Below the pieces are notes generated by a model that was not told where the DNA came from, did not search any database, and was given only the letters and a program-made list of their open reading frames with translations. DNA of 64,000 nucleotides from Panorpa germanica (lineage: Eukaryota; Arthropoda; Insecta; Mecoptera; Panorpidae), in the NCBI GenBank assembly GCA_963678705.1, contig OY783220.1, positions 1,509,001-1,573,000 on the forward strand. Direction: 5' to 3'. The translations under genes were made by a program, and so were the position numbers. The stretch's first letter is position 1. Each line of letters starts with the position of its first letter. Below are positions 33,872 to 46,307 of this stretch, piece by piece.

Positions 33872-36800
33872 CTTCGAAATTGTAATTGAAAAACCAATTC
33901 TTTATGTTATACTTCAGTTATCCTATTCCTTAACTATTGACAAATCGGACTTAAGGAGGCAAGAATTTAAAGATATTCTTGATTTTTTCAATGATTTGAT
34001 ATTTTGCAATGGGCATTATCGGGCAATGTTAAATACCATAAACATTATAAAACCTAATTTATTTCTAACATATATTTATTCTGAACACATCGGATGACTA
34101 CATAATCTTCTATCAAGTAATATTATTGCACTGTACAAAATAATAGTTAGATGATGAACTACTAAATCTTCTCTGCCAACAAAAATACTGCAAATTAAAT
34201 AAAAAATAGATTTTAAAACAATGTTTGACACAATAAAACACTTTTCATAACCCTCGTAAATTTACAATTTAATTTCCAACATTCTCTGACACAACCCTTT
34301 GCTGCTACTCAGTCAACGACCTTGTAACCACCCTGTATAGCACAGTGTACAGTAACCCGTCTAAAAAGCATGCGACATACAAACATATCCTCATGTATGC
34401 ACGCATAAAGTTGTCAATCATTTTATATTGAAAATGACAACATGATGTATCTTTATAGCGTTCTCTGTTTTTTAAAGATATAAACTTCTTCTTCCTTTAA
34501 ATTTATAATGTATTACTTTAGTAAATTCGCATTTTTATATTCACATACAGAATGTGAGACAAAGTCTAAGGCAATTTTACTCATGCGAACATTATACACA
34601 AACAGGAAATGTTCAATATGGTAATACAGAAGGAAAACTTAATAGAAGGAAATCCATGTTGAATTTTGTCAAAATGGTATTATAATTTATTAAATATTTA
34701 GTTAATAATGATTTTGAACAAATTTACTCGCATACGGTAATGTAATTTGGCAAATTTTGAATTAAATTGCAGTCAACAAAATTAGGTTGCTTAATACATT
34801 AAAAGTGTGTTTAGGTTTTAAAATAAGATGTGTTTACCTAACAAGAATATTTCCCGGGAATTCCTGACAGCAGTTCTCCGCACCTTATAAAGTATATGAA
34901 TGTAAGAATAAACTACAAAGTTATATAAGTAACAAAGAAATCGTCTGTAATGGAATAGCATCCACTGCGTAAAATACAGCCGCGATAAAAATATGGACCA
35001 TCAGACAAAAGCTATTAAAATATTGACGATCTGGAAAAGTCCATTCGATTCTGTGATGTTTCCCGCGCATAACTTTTATTATAAGTATATAAATATAAAA
35101 CCATAGTAAAAATAAATCACTATCTAAAATCAATATTCTAAATGGTTCTTGAAAATACTGACACAATATTAGTTCAGTGCATTTTGCAATAAATTTATTT
35201 AAGCAGGTTTCACGTAATATTATAAATATTTTGTTATAGAATTTTTTAAAACATGTAATGGGAGTTTTTAAATTTAGTGGTTGATTATTGTAACAAAATG
35301 TCTGTTTCCTTAAATATATATGGTTTTATGAATTTACTCATTACTTATTTACTACATAAAGTAATGGTAAGGTTTTGTGCAAAAACATATCATTTACATA
35401 ATAATGTATCACTTTTATATGAAATACGACCATGCTAATAATTAAGAGTAATCTCAATCGATTTCTAACGTACGCAATTTTATTTTATTTTTTAATCAGA
35501 TAAATTACATTAATTGTAAACCTCTACTACAGTTTCTAATTATTAGTAACATGGCTGGATAACTAATTTTCCAACTGACAACTGTATCAATATATAATTA
35601 TTGTATAATTCTATATAATTTGAGCCTCACAGAACCTCTTACATAATTATATAACAGATGGAGTTGTCAATTTTCATAATTAAGTATAATTGTAGCGTCA
35701 ATAATTAACAATAATAAACATGGCAAGTTCTTATAAGTTTTTAAAACAGAATTATTTCTGAATAGTTAGTTGGCTGTAGATAACTTTTTCTTTATTGAAG
35801 TTGGTTTGATTCAACCAACTTTAAAAACCATCCGGATTCCATTCATAAAGAATATTAATAAGTTTTCCACTTAAACCTCCAAATGAAAGTTCTCTACTAA
35901 ATAAATATGCAAAAAAACGTTTTAAATATAATAACTAATAATAATAATATATAAATATAACGTTTTTATAATATTCCTGGTAGGCCACCGGTCACTGAGG
36001 GCGCTCTTTACTCGCAAGCTAGATGCACGGTTCGGTGAACGATTTACTACAATAATAATTATATTTAGTTCTATTTCATATATACAATCTAAATTTGTCA
36101 CGCTTCCTATTTTAATTCTCCTCCACAGTCAGTTATCCGCACCTGAAAGCTGATAGCTACTTACATCTCAACTTCAAATTTAAGCCAGAGTTCGCTCTAT
36201 GACACTACTTATGAATTTCTAACAAAAATCGTAACATGTAATAATATATCATTGCTGTTTAAATAACTTGTAAATTTTTGTTTAATGAATAAAAAATGCC
36301 GCCATCTTAGTAGCTTTTGACATAAGATTTCATCGTTAAATAATTAATAAAATGGTCGCCAAGGTATCGACCTAATATGTATAATAAAATAAATTATTTA
36401 TAACAATAACAACTTAAACCATAACAAACTCCAATTTATGTCAAAAGTATTTGAACCATCAAGAGATAAATCAAAATATATTTATAATACATAACAAGTA
36501 TAAAATATCTTTGTGTTAAAACAGTTCAGTATTCTAAAGTTCAGCTAACGGAGGTCACAACTAAGGAAAAATAAATTTATCACATGAATACTGTAGGGAA
36601 CCATAGAATAGATCAACGAGTGAAAAAGTAGACGCGACTAAGATCAATGACGAGAAGACCATCCACAGTAGCAAGGTGTAGCCGATTCGTTACCCCTTCC
36701 CCTTCCTCGCACTCGCATACCTGTCCGTGTCCATGTCCATGACTCCATCAGCATCACCATCTCTATCTTCTATCGTCTAAAACTCATAAAATGTGCCACT

Positions 36801-37441
36801 AAAATGTGTTATATTTATGTTAGTTTATAGACTGTTCGTTTAATATTTGTATACGAGTACCATATAGTCGTCTGTCACAGAGCCCAGCCACATCCCTTTA
36901 CTCGTAGTATGTAAGACTTTAACGGTCGTTACATTATATAACGCCTCGTGGACTCGTAGTAGTCTATTTCGTCGCGTATAAAAATAAAGAGAAGACGTGA
37001 GTGAAAATTTCAATTAAAAGACTAACGTAATGAATTTGTGGTAACAGTGTATTAAGTCTTATTATATTTATAGCCTGTTGCAAAGCCGCGAGAGAAATAT
37101 GCTTCTGTAACTGACAAATAGCAGAGGAAACGAACCAAGTATATCAATAGCACATAGATTGGTGGGAAGTGAATTGCATAGAATAAAAATTAACTCTATG
37201 TGTACATAAAATACATTTTTTTTTATTATTTATATGATGAAATAAGTTTCATTGATAAAGTCAGTAAAGCTTTTTTTAGACTTTCTTTGCTTACCAATAT
37301 CTGCTTACAGTCTTCAGGAATATTACAGTTTGTGCGATAAGTACTTGAAGCATTGAAAAATAATTGTGCATTACTGTTAGAGGGCTATTATATTGTTTAC
37401 AGGTTGTTTGTAGTTTTCTTTTGAATAAATATGTGTAAAGA
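33872..37441. other. No gene seen; CpG-richer patch at 36,600-36,990
   Basis: Mostly featureless AT-rich DNA. The patch 36,640-36,990 is richer in GC and CpG and ends with a TATA-like 'cgtataaaaata' at 36,975-36,986. An 81-codon hydrophobic minus frame at 34,921-35,166 has no domain. Confidence 0.4.
36977..36986 (+). promoter_or_regulatory. TATA-like box after a CpG-richer patch
   Basis: 'tataaaaata' follows about 350 bp of unusually GC-rich sequence. No initiator consensus or coding exon is evident downstream, so this is only a candidate. Confidence 0.15.
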
Positions 37442-37757
37442 AATTATATTTCTTTAGTTGGTAACACTGACCAGAGTATACAACTGCATTCTGATTAGAT
37501 GAGCTGTATAAATTAGTTATAGCTGATATTTGGAGCTCACAGAACTCACTGTGCATAATGTGAAGTTATTATAAATTTAGATAAAAAGGAATTGACAATT
37601 TAAATAATAAACTTTAAATATCGTTTCTTTTATTTCAGGTAAGATAGTAAGATTTAAGTTAAACGGTGTAATTATTATAATGTGTATGCAAATTACTAAA
37701 ATAAAAGTCTTTGATTTCAGAGCAACACATAAGTTTGATTAAAAATTTACAATTGCT
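37442..37757 (+). repeat. Dispersed repeat F, copy 2
   Basis: Begins 'attatatttctttagttggt' and keeps 'gctgatatttggagctcaca', 'aaaaaggaattgacaattta' and 'acacataagtttgattaaaa'. It ends 'aaaatttacaatt'. The middle of the 5' half is replaced relative to copies 1 and 3. Confidence 0.7.
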
Positions 37758-37990
37758 AAAATGTCTTATATATGTATTATTTCTATTTAGTGTGACCGGT
37801 AACTTGATGGCTTCACTTCCCTTAACATATTAGCAGTTTCTTCGTTACATTCTTCTCGTTATAAACAATTTATTACATTTTAATAGATGCTTCTTCTGGA
37901 ATGCCCCCCGAATTATATGCTTCCTTTGCGTAACTTCTTGTTCATTTAGTGCAAATCAGAAACTTTCTTTATTATTAATAAAATAGCAGA
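37755..37990 (-). mobile_element. LINE family X, RNase H C-terminal fragment
   Basis: On the - strand one frame reads AKEAYNSGGIPEEASIK before a stop. This recalls the 'A-D-x-L-A-K-E-A' end of LINE RNase H domains. The downstream DNA, with 'aaaatgtaataaatt' and 'gaagtgaagccatcaa', matches 31,990-32,062 of the other fragment. It abuts repeat F on its right in this orientation. It is dead and short. Confidence 0.6.
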
Positions 37991-40900
37991 TGAACCGAAA
38001 ATCTTTACAAATTGTATTTACCTGTAGAGGTAATCTGCTCACGTAAACCTGTCGTGTAAACCGTAAGGTGTATCTTTTACTAGAACCATTAATTGATCAT
38101 GCTTGTGCATTAACTTGTTAAAACTCACTGTCAGAGTATAGGTAAAGGTCACGTTACATTTCACCTTCAAACGAGTCCTTAAAGGTAATACAAAAGGTTC
38201 TGTCACTCTAATTTATTTACAGTTGTCAAATATTTATTTAATGTAATTTTCAATGTCTGCAGCCATTCGGCTACATTTTTTTAAATGCCATTATTGAATG
38301 TAGTTTCCTCGCTATTCAATATACGTATGTTAACATCAGAACTTTTATGCAGTATTTGTTATTCTTAGCGTAGTAGTGGCATCTAAAGATCATTATTAGC
38401 GCCCCCTTTTTAATCACTTGTAATTTCTTTAAAAGATTGTAAACTTAAAACATATAATAAAGGTTATAAGAAAGAAGCAACTGTCTGTGATGTATCGACA
38501 CCGTTACATCGATGTATGGGGCATATTTATATGTTTCAGGTAAATGCTATCGACGTATAAAGAGAGAGTATTCATTTCACTTTAATAACCTACATTTTAT
38601 TTATGCATTTACAACATTTCGTTTTATTCTCTCTTGATACAACATTGTTGGGTACAGGATGGGTATTACAATGGCGTATTTTGTGCATTCTGAATATCCA
38701 TCTCAATGGGAGCCCACTGACGTACACACAAACATACACACATACATTCTGATTGATTTAAGCAATAAAACATTCCGTTAAATGTCAAATATAGTTGATA
38801 TTTTTTATGTTTTTGTAACATTTATTACAAAATTTGAATAGTAACATTTCCCCTATTAAATTTTCAAAAATTTACAGATGGAATGTAAAACAAAGCGTAC
38901 AAGGAAAATATAAACACGGAGATTATGTTATTAGACTAATGTCAACTGTCAAATAAAATTCATGTAGATTCAGTATTCATATGCCTGACATTACAGTACA
39001 GTACTGCCAGATGTATGAAATACATGTTAATATGTAAACCATTATTGCATTTGCAGGCAAATAAAAATATCTAATAATGAAAAATGAACTGTCAAATCAA
39101 AACCAAAAATATGGAGAGCTTATCCAGTTTGACGTATACCGGATATGCATATACGTACGTACGTATTACATTATAAATCAAATACAACAAAACCAGCAAA
39201 CGTAATATCGGTTATTCTATTAAAGTAACACTTTGGGCATTGAAATATTGCATATCAACTGGTTACAGTTTTGACTACTGCGTTAAGGTGGAAGACTTTA
39301 TGAAGACTTTTTCAATTTTATAAACAAACATAAATTACATCAACCACATTCAACCTTAGAAACAAATTACTGATGTTTTAATTTAGGTTTCAATTAATTT
39401 TAATGAACGAAAGGTAGGTATGAATGGGAGGTATCAGCACTAAAACTAAAACGCGACTAAAGGCTGGCACAACATATGAGTAAACATAACGATACCGCTG
39501 GCATACGACATATTCTCTGCATAAATTCTCTTCTCCTACGTTTCATTTATTAAATCGCGTTGATAGGATTCCGTGCAGATCTGTGAACACTTACCATTTT
39601 ATAGATTAATTCCAGTGCAGTGAAACCTTATCAAAGTAGTAAGATATTTCTGAACAAAACATAATGACGTTGTATTATGGTAAATAAAATCTTCTGATAA
39701 AAGAATTTACCTTTGCAATATTTATTTTACTCGTAGTTGTAGCTAGAGTCAAAAATTTGCAGTATATTCTTTACATCATAAACTTATTGCAAATTACTAG
39801 TAATTTACAATAATTACATTTAAATTACAGATTAGGAATGTAATAAAAAATGAATCTAGCAAATTATATACGCGTATAGTTTAATGTGTTTTTTGTTGTT
39901 AAATTATAGATTTCTTGAACTAAATAAAAATGAATCATATATTCATCCATTTGAGTTATTTATAAATAAATAAACATTCTCGTCCCGGCCTGTCAGAATT
40001 CATTTTTACAACGAAACTAAACTGGACTATAAAAAATAAACATCCGAATTGGAATGAATACTCCTCTATACCACACAGTCACGGTGTTTTGTGGACGTGT
40101 ACATAAAAATATTCCTAGATAACATGAATAATATATACGGCATTTTATATGTGATAAAATTATAGTCCTACAATAGAATATTTATAAATATAGGATGAAA
40201 AATGTATGAAAATATAGGTTAGCCGAACATTTCTCTGTGTCGGAAATTATTTTGTTGATATAGGTGTACTGTACATACGTCTACACTGCTGTTTTCAATA
40301 CAAACAAATAAATGTACTATTTTTGTGATTTATTAAATTAATATTTGATGTTTTTACTATTTGGCGTTTGTAGACTAACTGAATATTCTGAGACATCAGA
40401 AAACAATTCATCAAATTAGGCGTTTTCACACGCTATACTATATTTATTTACTTGTAGCAACATATTCGATTGTAGAATATATCGATCGTCCAGTTAGTTC
40501 ATTAGGCAGAGTTGAATGTACAGTTATATTTATATGTAAAATTGAACGCTCTATCTGATTCAATACTCACCTAACTCATAATGCAACGCAATAAATTTAG
40601 AATGCAGATAAATTTAGCCGGATTATGCTGAGACAACGAAGGAGCAAAGGCTCCTAATTATTTTTCGAATAAAAGGAACAATTTTTTTCCGTCAAATTAT
40701 TCAAAAATGTGGAGGTCCCGAAGTAGTAGCGCCCCGCCTGCTCTCCCTCAAATCCGGGCCTGGCTGTAAGGCTTTTCACACTAGAACTGGGAATTTGCGA
40801 CATCGTCTATTAACACATTTTATTATGAAAGCAAACTACTACTTTTATGTTTATCAATACATCTCCGTTTTGCAAGAAATATGATATATCTATATGTTTT

Positions 40901-40996
40901 GCCTTCTTTTCGTCTCTTGCAAATCTACTGTTCAAGACCTCACAACGCAACGCAGATTCTTATGTCTTCAGACACGCGAGATCAAATGTGTATAGT
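37991..40996. other. No gene seen
   Basis: AT-rich. Words like 'cagtgcagtgaaacctta' (~39,614) resemble transposon ends but have no partner. A GC-richer phrase is at 40,710-40,765. The 70-codon frame at 40,847-41,059 overlaps the next repeat and is not supported. Confidence 0.4.
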
Positions 40997-41059
40997 AAGG
41001 CCCTCTGCATACGATGCGATTTGTTACAAACCTTAGCCCCGAATCTGCGGAGGGCCTAA
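40997..41059. repeat. 65-bp element with 13-bp inverted ends
   Basis: 'aaggccctctgca' at the left pairs with 'tgcggagggccta' at the right. The centre 'acaaaccttagccccgaatc' is shared with 18,366-18,421 in the opposite orientation. It looks like a tiny MITE or a MITE remnant. Confidence 0.5.
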
Positions 41060-43452
41060 GTCTCGCCTCGTGTTAGCCTTTTTCCCGTGGTCTCGAATGC
41101 CTCGCATCGACTCACAGAGCGCAGTGTGTACTGTAGCTTTCGCCTCGCGTTGGCTTGCCCGATTCATCATTCAAAGGAACGAGAGGTGAGACTAATAGCC
41201 ATGTGTCACTGAACATGAACTGCCGGCATTAAATGTTAAGGTGCCGTCCATTGCGGGTGGTGAATCAGAGCGCACCACTAAATGGACGCTAAATATACGC
41301 AGAATATTACCAGAAATAACATAGAACTAGATTACAAAATAAAACAGCTAATTAATTAGCTTTATACAGCACAGAGTATTATCAATGCATAATAAGTGCA
41401 AAGTGCATAAACAATGCAAATAAATGTTAAGATTTTATGACTGTAAATTATAAATAGGAAAGACCGTATTTTCCTTCATCAACTTCTAAATATCTATTTC
41501 TTTATTTAAAAAAATAAAAAGCAAAGTACACAATTTTTCATTAAGATTCACTAAACACGCAGTTTCCTATTGCCACCATTTATCTGATGGAACTCTAACT
41601 ACTAGTATGCATTTATTTTTCGTTGAATGTAATACAATTGTGAATTTCTATAAAATAATAACTTTCAAGAGCAATGAAACGATGAATTATGTATTGTTTT
41701 AAAATATATGCATTTACATTTATTATAATAGGTATAGTATAGTAGGTTCCAGGACCGTAACAATACGTTTCTTGCATTTAACATTTGCAGAATTTCATTC
41801 CAATATGGAGACGACAGAGCCCTCTGTCTGCTTCAGTCCTTAGACTACGAGGTTCAGCTCACGACACCGAGGTCACCATAATAGGTCACACTCGTTAAGA
41901 CTTATCAGACACAATAGGGTTTATTTCAGGCTCAATAAACTTGATTTACAGATGTTTAACAATATGCTCCACGGCTATACCCTTATTGAACTATAGAAAT
42001 TATAGGTGCGCTAATATTCTGTATGTACAGCTAATATACCTGCATTGGCTGCTTTGCACCTTACAAAACCTCTTATATTTTATCTCTTTCTAACATATTC
42101 ATAATAAAAAAGTTGTTTTCTCTTTTACTCAAACAATAAAAAAATCCTTTTGTTTATTTTTTCATTATTACTGGCTTACAGTTCATTGGAATTCTTATAA
42201 AGTATTGGTTTATTTAACATTTACATCGCATACTAAAACGTGAAATAAATGACGGACTTTATTTTTTTAAGTCCAGGTGTATGCTGTAATAACGAAGCTT
42301 TTATTTGAATACTGATATATTTTTTTCTTTTTTAGGTTATGTGTTTGCCTGAGTAAATAAAGTTGTGTCAGCATTGAAATAGATTTTGTTCGGAGTCTGA
42401 GTCTTTGCTTTTTAAATATTTTATAGCTATTTGTTTCTTTACTGAATCACAGCACCAAAAGGTGCTGCACTTTATCGAAGAGGTATTTAATTTACTAAAG
42501 TAATTGACAATTTCATTAACGACAGATTTAATCAACGTGATCTTTGTATAAAATGAAACATACATTATACATAATTATTTATTTTTGCAAAGTGATGCCA
42601 ATTTGTTGCAAAAGAATGTTAAATTCTATTTGATAAGATATTTTGATTAGTCTGCAGGGTGTGAAAGTACACTGTGGAAAAAATATACAGTAAAAATACT
42701 GTGATACATAGTGCAAGGGTGTCATAATGGTTTTACCCATCACAAAAATTCCTATAAATTCAAATAGAAATTACTATAGTCCCAGTAATTATTAATATGT
42801 ATACAGAAATTTTGGTCATAAAAACATTATAGCATCCATTATATCATGATCACATGGTAATTTTTATTGTCTGTTCCTCACAGTATACTTCACTGTTCAC
42901 CTCACCTTGATTCGAATTCTGATTTCAAGTTATTTTAGAGGCAAACTGGGTTTCATTCCAATTGTATTTGCTTTCATTGACAATTTGGTTTTTCTTTTCC
43001 TGATCAATCTATCCCAAATTGCTGATGTCGAAAGAGAGCAACATGAAACATTCAAAATATATAAGGCTGATTTTCTACGAGGAAATGAATTGTAAGCAAA
43101 GACACAAAATCAATAATTCTAAAAAAAAACATTAAGCATTTTTTGCCTCGCTTTTCCTTGATTGAAAAAAAGGTAATGTTTTCGTGTACCATAATGAAAG
43201 ACAGGTTCAAATACTCGTATTTTTCTTGTAATGCAAATAATATAAAAAAAAAACATATGTGAGATCGTTTATTCTTGTTATTTTTTTAAATATATTTTTT
43301 TAAGTTACAATATGTCCAGTCCGACATCTAAAATCAAATTATTAATTATTATTAACCGAAAAAAAACGAAAAAAAAACTGCGTTCTCGTTTTCAGGTACG
43401 TTCATGTTATTATTTCTGTATATAAAGTTATTTGGAAAGTAGTTATTAGACA
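41060..43452. other. No gene seen
   Basis: 41,060-41,290 is GC-richer than average but has no domain-bearing frame. The remainder is AT-rich. A 62-codon frame at 42,907-43,095 has a hydrophobic centre and nothing else to support it. Confidence 0.4.
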
Positions 43453-43696
43453 ACACAGTGGTCGAAAGCATTGATGCTTGATGCTGACTTCTGTATCTTC
43501 GGGTCTGATTCTCGGATCACAGTTATATTTTCTGTATTTGTTTGTTATCAACTTAAACTGAATATGGCGCAATCATAATCTTATCAAATAGCGGTGTGGT
43601 CCACATTTATGAAGCTACAACACGTCAACATAGTAGGACGTCATCGGTGGTACGACTGAGGATCTAAATAGGCCGATGTTAAATAAAAAAAAGTAA
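43453..43696 (+). mobile_element. tRNA-derived SINE, copy 5 (most complete)
   Basis: The order is 'cacagtggtcgaaagcattg' (A-box region), 'ctgtatcttcgggtctgatt' and 'ctcggatcac' (B-box region), then 'tatattttctgtatttgttt'. The body 'gcggtgtggtcc', 'cgtcatcggtggtacgactg' and 'ggccgatgttaaataaa' and an A tail follow. All five copies in the window are in + orientation. This copy shows the full ~245-bp arrangement and serves as a guide for the others. Confidence 0.75.
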
Positions 43697-44903
43697 CATT
43701 TAAAGAGCATTTACGTATAACTTAGTTGAAATGTATCTGTTACGTAAATACTACAGCTTTTTGAATGTATTCTACTGAGAGAATAGCGAATGAGATTCAA
43801 AATCCAAAAGGTTATTTATATGTTCACACAGTGACACAGGCGCTAATATTTAGGGATTTAAAAGAAAGGTTTTTAATAAATCTTTTGTGTCATGCGTTGG
43901 CCGTATTTGGGCGAATATAACCGAACATAAAGTGAATCTGAATAGTATATATACTAAAATCGTAACGTTTTTCAAAACCTCGCTATTGTTTCTATGATGT
44001 GTTTTCAATTCAAATAAAATTAGCAGCACACGATTTTGAAATCTGTGACGTGGAATGCTATTTCCTAATTTGTATAACTACCCTTCGTCAATTTGAAAGG
44101 TGGAGCAGACGGGAAATTAAAACGCAGATATATAAATATATACATGTGTGTGTTTGAGTTTAAAATAAGATGTCTAAATAGACATCAAACAGATGTTGCT
44201 TAAGGATTCTAATGCGGTAAAAATTTATTAGAATTATAACATAAAAAAATTATAAATTGTATTCAAATACAGTAAAACCCCTGTGGTGAACAGCATTAAC
44301 CTTTTTCTTGTGTTAAGTACCTGAAACCACCGCTAAAGAGGCACGGTATAGATAGCTCTTTTTAAAATGATAAACAGCTTAATTTTCTATGACAGATACG
44401 AGAAAAATACCCTAACACACAAAGGCAGGGGGTGTTAAATTAAACACAGCAGTTGTCTTTTATGTAAAATATGCAGCTACGCATTTATGCAACGTTGCAT
44501 CTATTACAGCCACCCTCTTCTCTATTCGAACAAGAATATTTCATATTGCATAAAATTAGTTAGAAAATAGAATATTTATTCAGTTTTTGTTGTAATTTGA
44601 ATTTAAAAACAATTCTGATATTATAAAAAGATTAGTATATTATGAAGAAAAATGTTTTACAAAATTACTCACAATAATAGTCTACTTAATTTTACGTATT
44701 TTTTGTGTAATTTTGTTTAATATATGTTAAAAGTTCATATATGTCATAAGTGTCATATATGTTTAATATATATTCAGATGAGCTAACGGTATATATTATA
44801 GTTATAGCTACTTTCATTGTAGGTTGTGTAGTGCAACGAGTCACTGTCTAGTCCGAGTCCAACAAAGTAAGTTGATACAAAGTTCGTCCGTCGATGGTTC
44901 ATA
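43697..44903. other. No gene seen
   Basis: AT-rich. 'tacagtaaaacccctgtggt' at ~44,270 resembles a DNA-transposon end without a partner. Confidence 0.4.
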
Positions 44904-45187
44904 TAGTCATGGACTCCATGGATAACGTTGTAAGGAATAATGCAACACAGTTGATATTTGGGGGATGACAGAACTCACTGTGCATAATGTTAAGTTATTA
45001 TAAAATTAGATAAAAAGGAATTGACAATTTAAATAATAAACTTTTAATGTCGTTTCTAATATTTTAGGTAAATTAGTATGATTTAAGTTAAACAGTGTAA
45101 CTATTATAACGTGTATGTAAATTACTAAAATAAAAGGCTTTGATTTCAGAATCAACACATAAGTTTGATTAAAAATTTACAATTCAA
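44904..45187 (+). repeat. Dispersed repeat F, copy 3
   Basis: It keeps 'catggactccatggataacg', 'acagttgatatttggggg', 'aaaaaggaattgacaattta' and 'cacataagtttgattaaaaa', ending 'tttacaatt'. Confidence 0.7.
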
Positions 45188-45324
45188 TTTTCAAATAAAG
45201 CGAAAAATGTTCTTTAAAATTTGTTACGGAAAATCTTTTACATAAATAAATAAATAAATGTTTATGTAAAATATGCTAAGAGCTTACATAATTATGTTTA
45301 GTGAGACATAACATTTATATAAAC

Positions 45325-45690
45325 ACTAGCTGTCCCGGCCACGCGTTGCTGTGACTAACGTTTTTGTCATATTACATTACATAGCGCCATCTATTGAATA
45401 TTTACTCAATCTAGTCAACAGATTTCGATTTACTCAACAGAATATTTACTCAATCTAGTCAACAGATGTCGCCATCATCGTCGCCCGATGTCATATGTCA
45501 TATACAGATAATTAATAGACAAATAATTAGCAATAAGATAAATAAATTGAGATGTAAGCTATCCTATCTTTCAAGTTGGGTCAAACTGCACACGGTGTAC
45601 AAATTTCATTAAAATCGGTTAAGTAGTTTAGGAGTCCATAGCGGACAACACAGTGACACCTAAAACAAATAAAGTACCTACTATATAGAA
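45325..45690 (+). repeat. Lepidopteran-type dispersed repeat (RTE/SINE-like)
   Basis: Begins 'ctagctgtcccggccacgcg' and ends with 'cggttaagtagtttaggag' and 'tccatagcggacaacacagt'. From memory this closing phrase belongs to a repeat very abundant in butterflies and moths. The first third contains a local 28-bp direct duplication ('actcaatctagtcaacagat' at ~45,404 and ~45,449). Family assignment is from memory. Confidence 0.6.
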
Positions 45691-45749
45691 AACAACTACA
45701 AAATGAAACTGTGTTTAAAAAGTAATATTACGATGATAATTATATCGCA

Positions 45750-46306
45750 TAAACAAATTAGCGCTGCATTCAACCGTGCAGTAGGGAGCCGACCGCGCGA
45801 GTGACCCGCGCGGCATGGTATCTCGTTGAGCTACACCCCTCTCCCGGCTTGCCCGCAAGCACCGCCTTTCTCCCGCCGCGCCGGCCAGCGCAGAGAGCGA
45901 GTTGGTTTTGTTTGGGAGTTATTTATCATTGTAATCTTTAAAGTTTTTTGTTGAAATACCATAAAAACGGTTTTTGTGAGTTAATCTTAAAAGATAGACA
46001 TATACTATCGCGGACTGTTTTTTAGATCATTAAAAGAGCTATTATTCTTTAATACATATTTTTTGTGTATCTTGAACCGTTTTCACGGCGCACGCAACGG
46101 AAGGCTTCAAAGATGAAATAATTTCTCCCGTTTTTTACACATTTACCACTATATCTTTGCTCCTATTGGTCGTAGCGTGATGTTATATAGCCGATAGCCT
46201 TCCTCGATAACTGGACTATCCAACACAAAAAGAATTATTCAATTCGAACCAGTAGTTTCGGAGATTAGCGCGTTCAAACAAACAAACTCTGTCGCTTTAT
46301 AATATT
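45750..46306 (+). repeat. Second lepidopteran-type repeat, interrupted near its 3' end
   Basis: It has a GC-rich block at 45,780-45,905 and then 'actatcgcggactgtttttt'. Its last part runs from 'atttctcccg' (46,121) through 'ccttcctcgataactggact' and 'ttagcgcgttcaaacaaac' to 'ctttataatatt' (46,306). The element at 46,308-48,083 follows. The repeat's 3' part is then seen again at 48,093-48,278. Confidence 0.65.
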
Positions 46307-46307
46307 T

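Noticed and set aside
34921-35166. Hydrophobic 81-codon minus-strand frame
   Set aside because: Membrane-like composition comes from T-rich DNA; no family signature.
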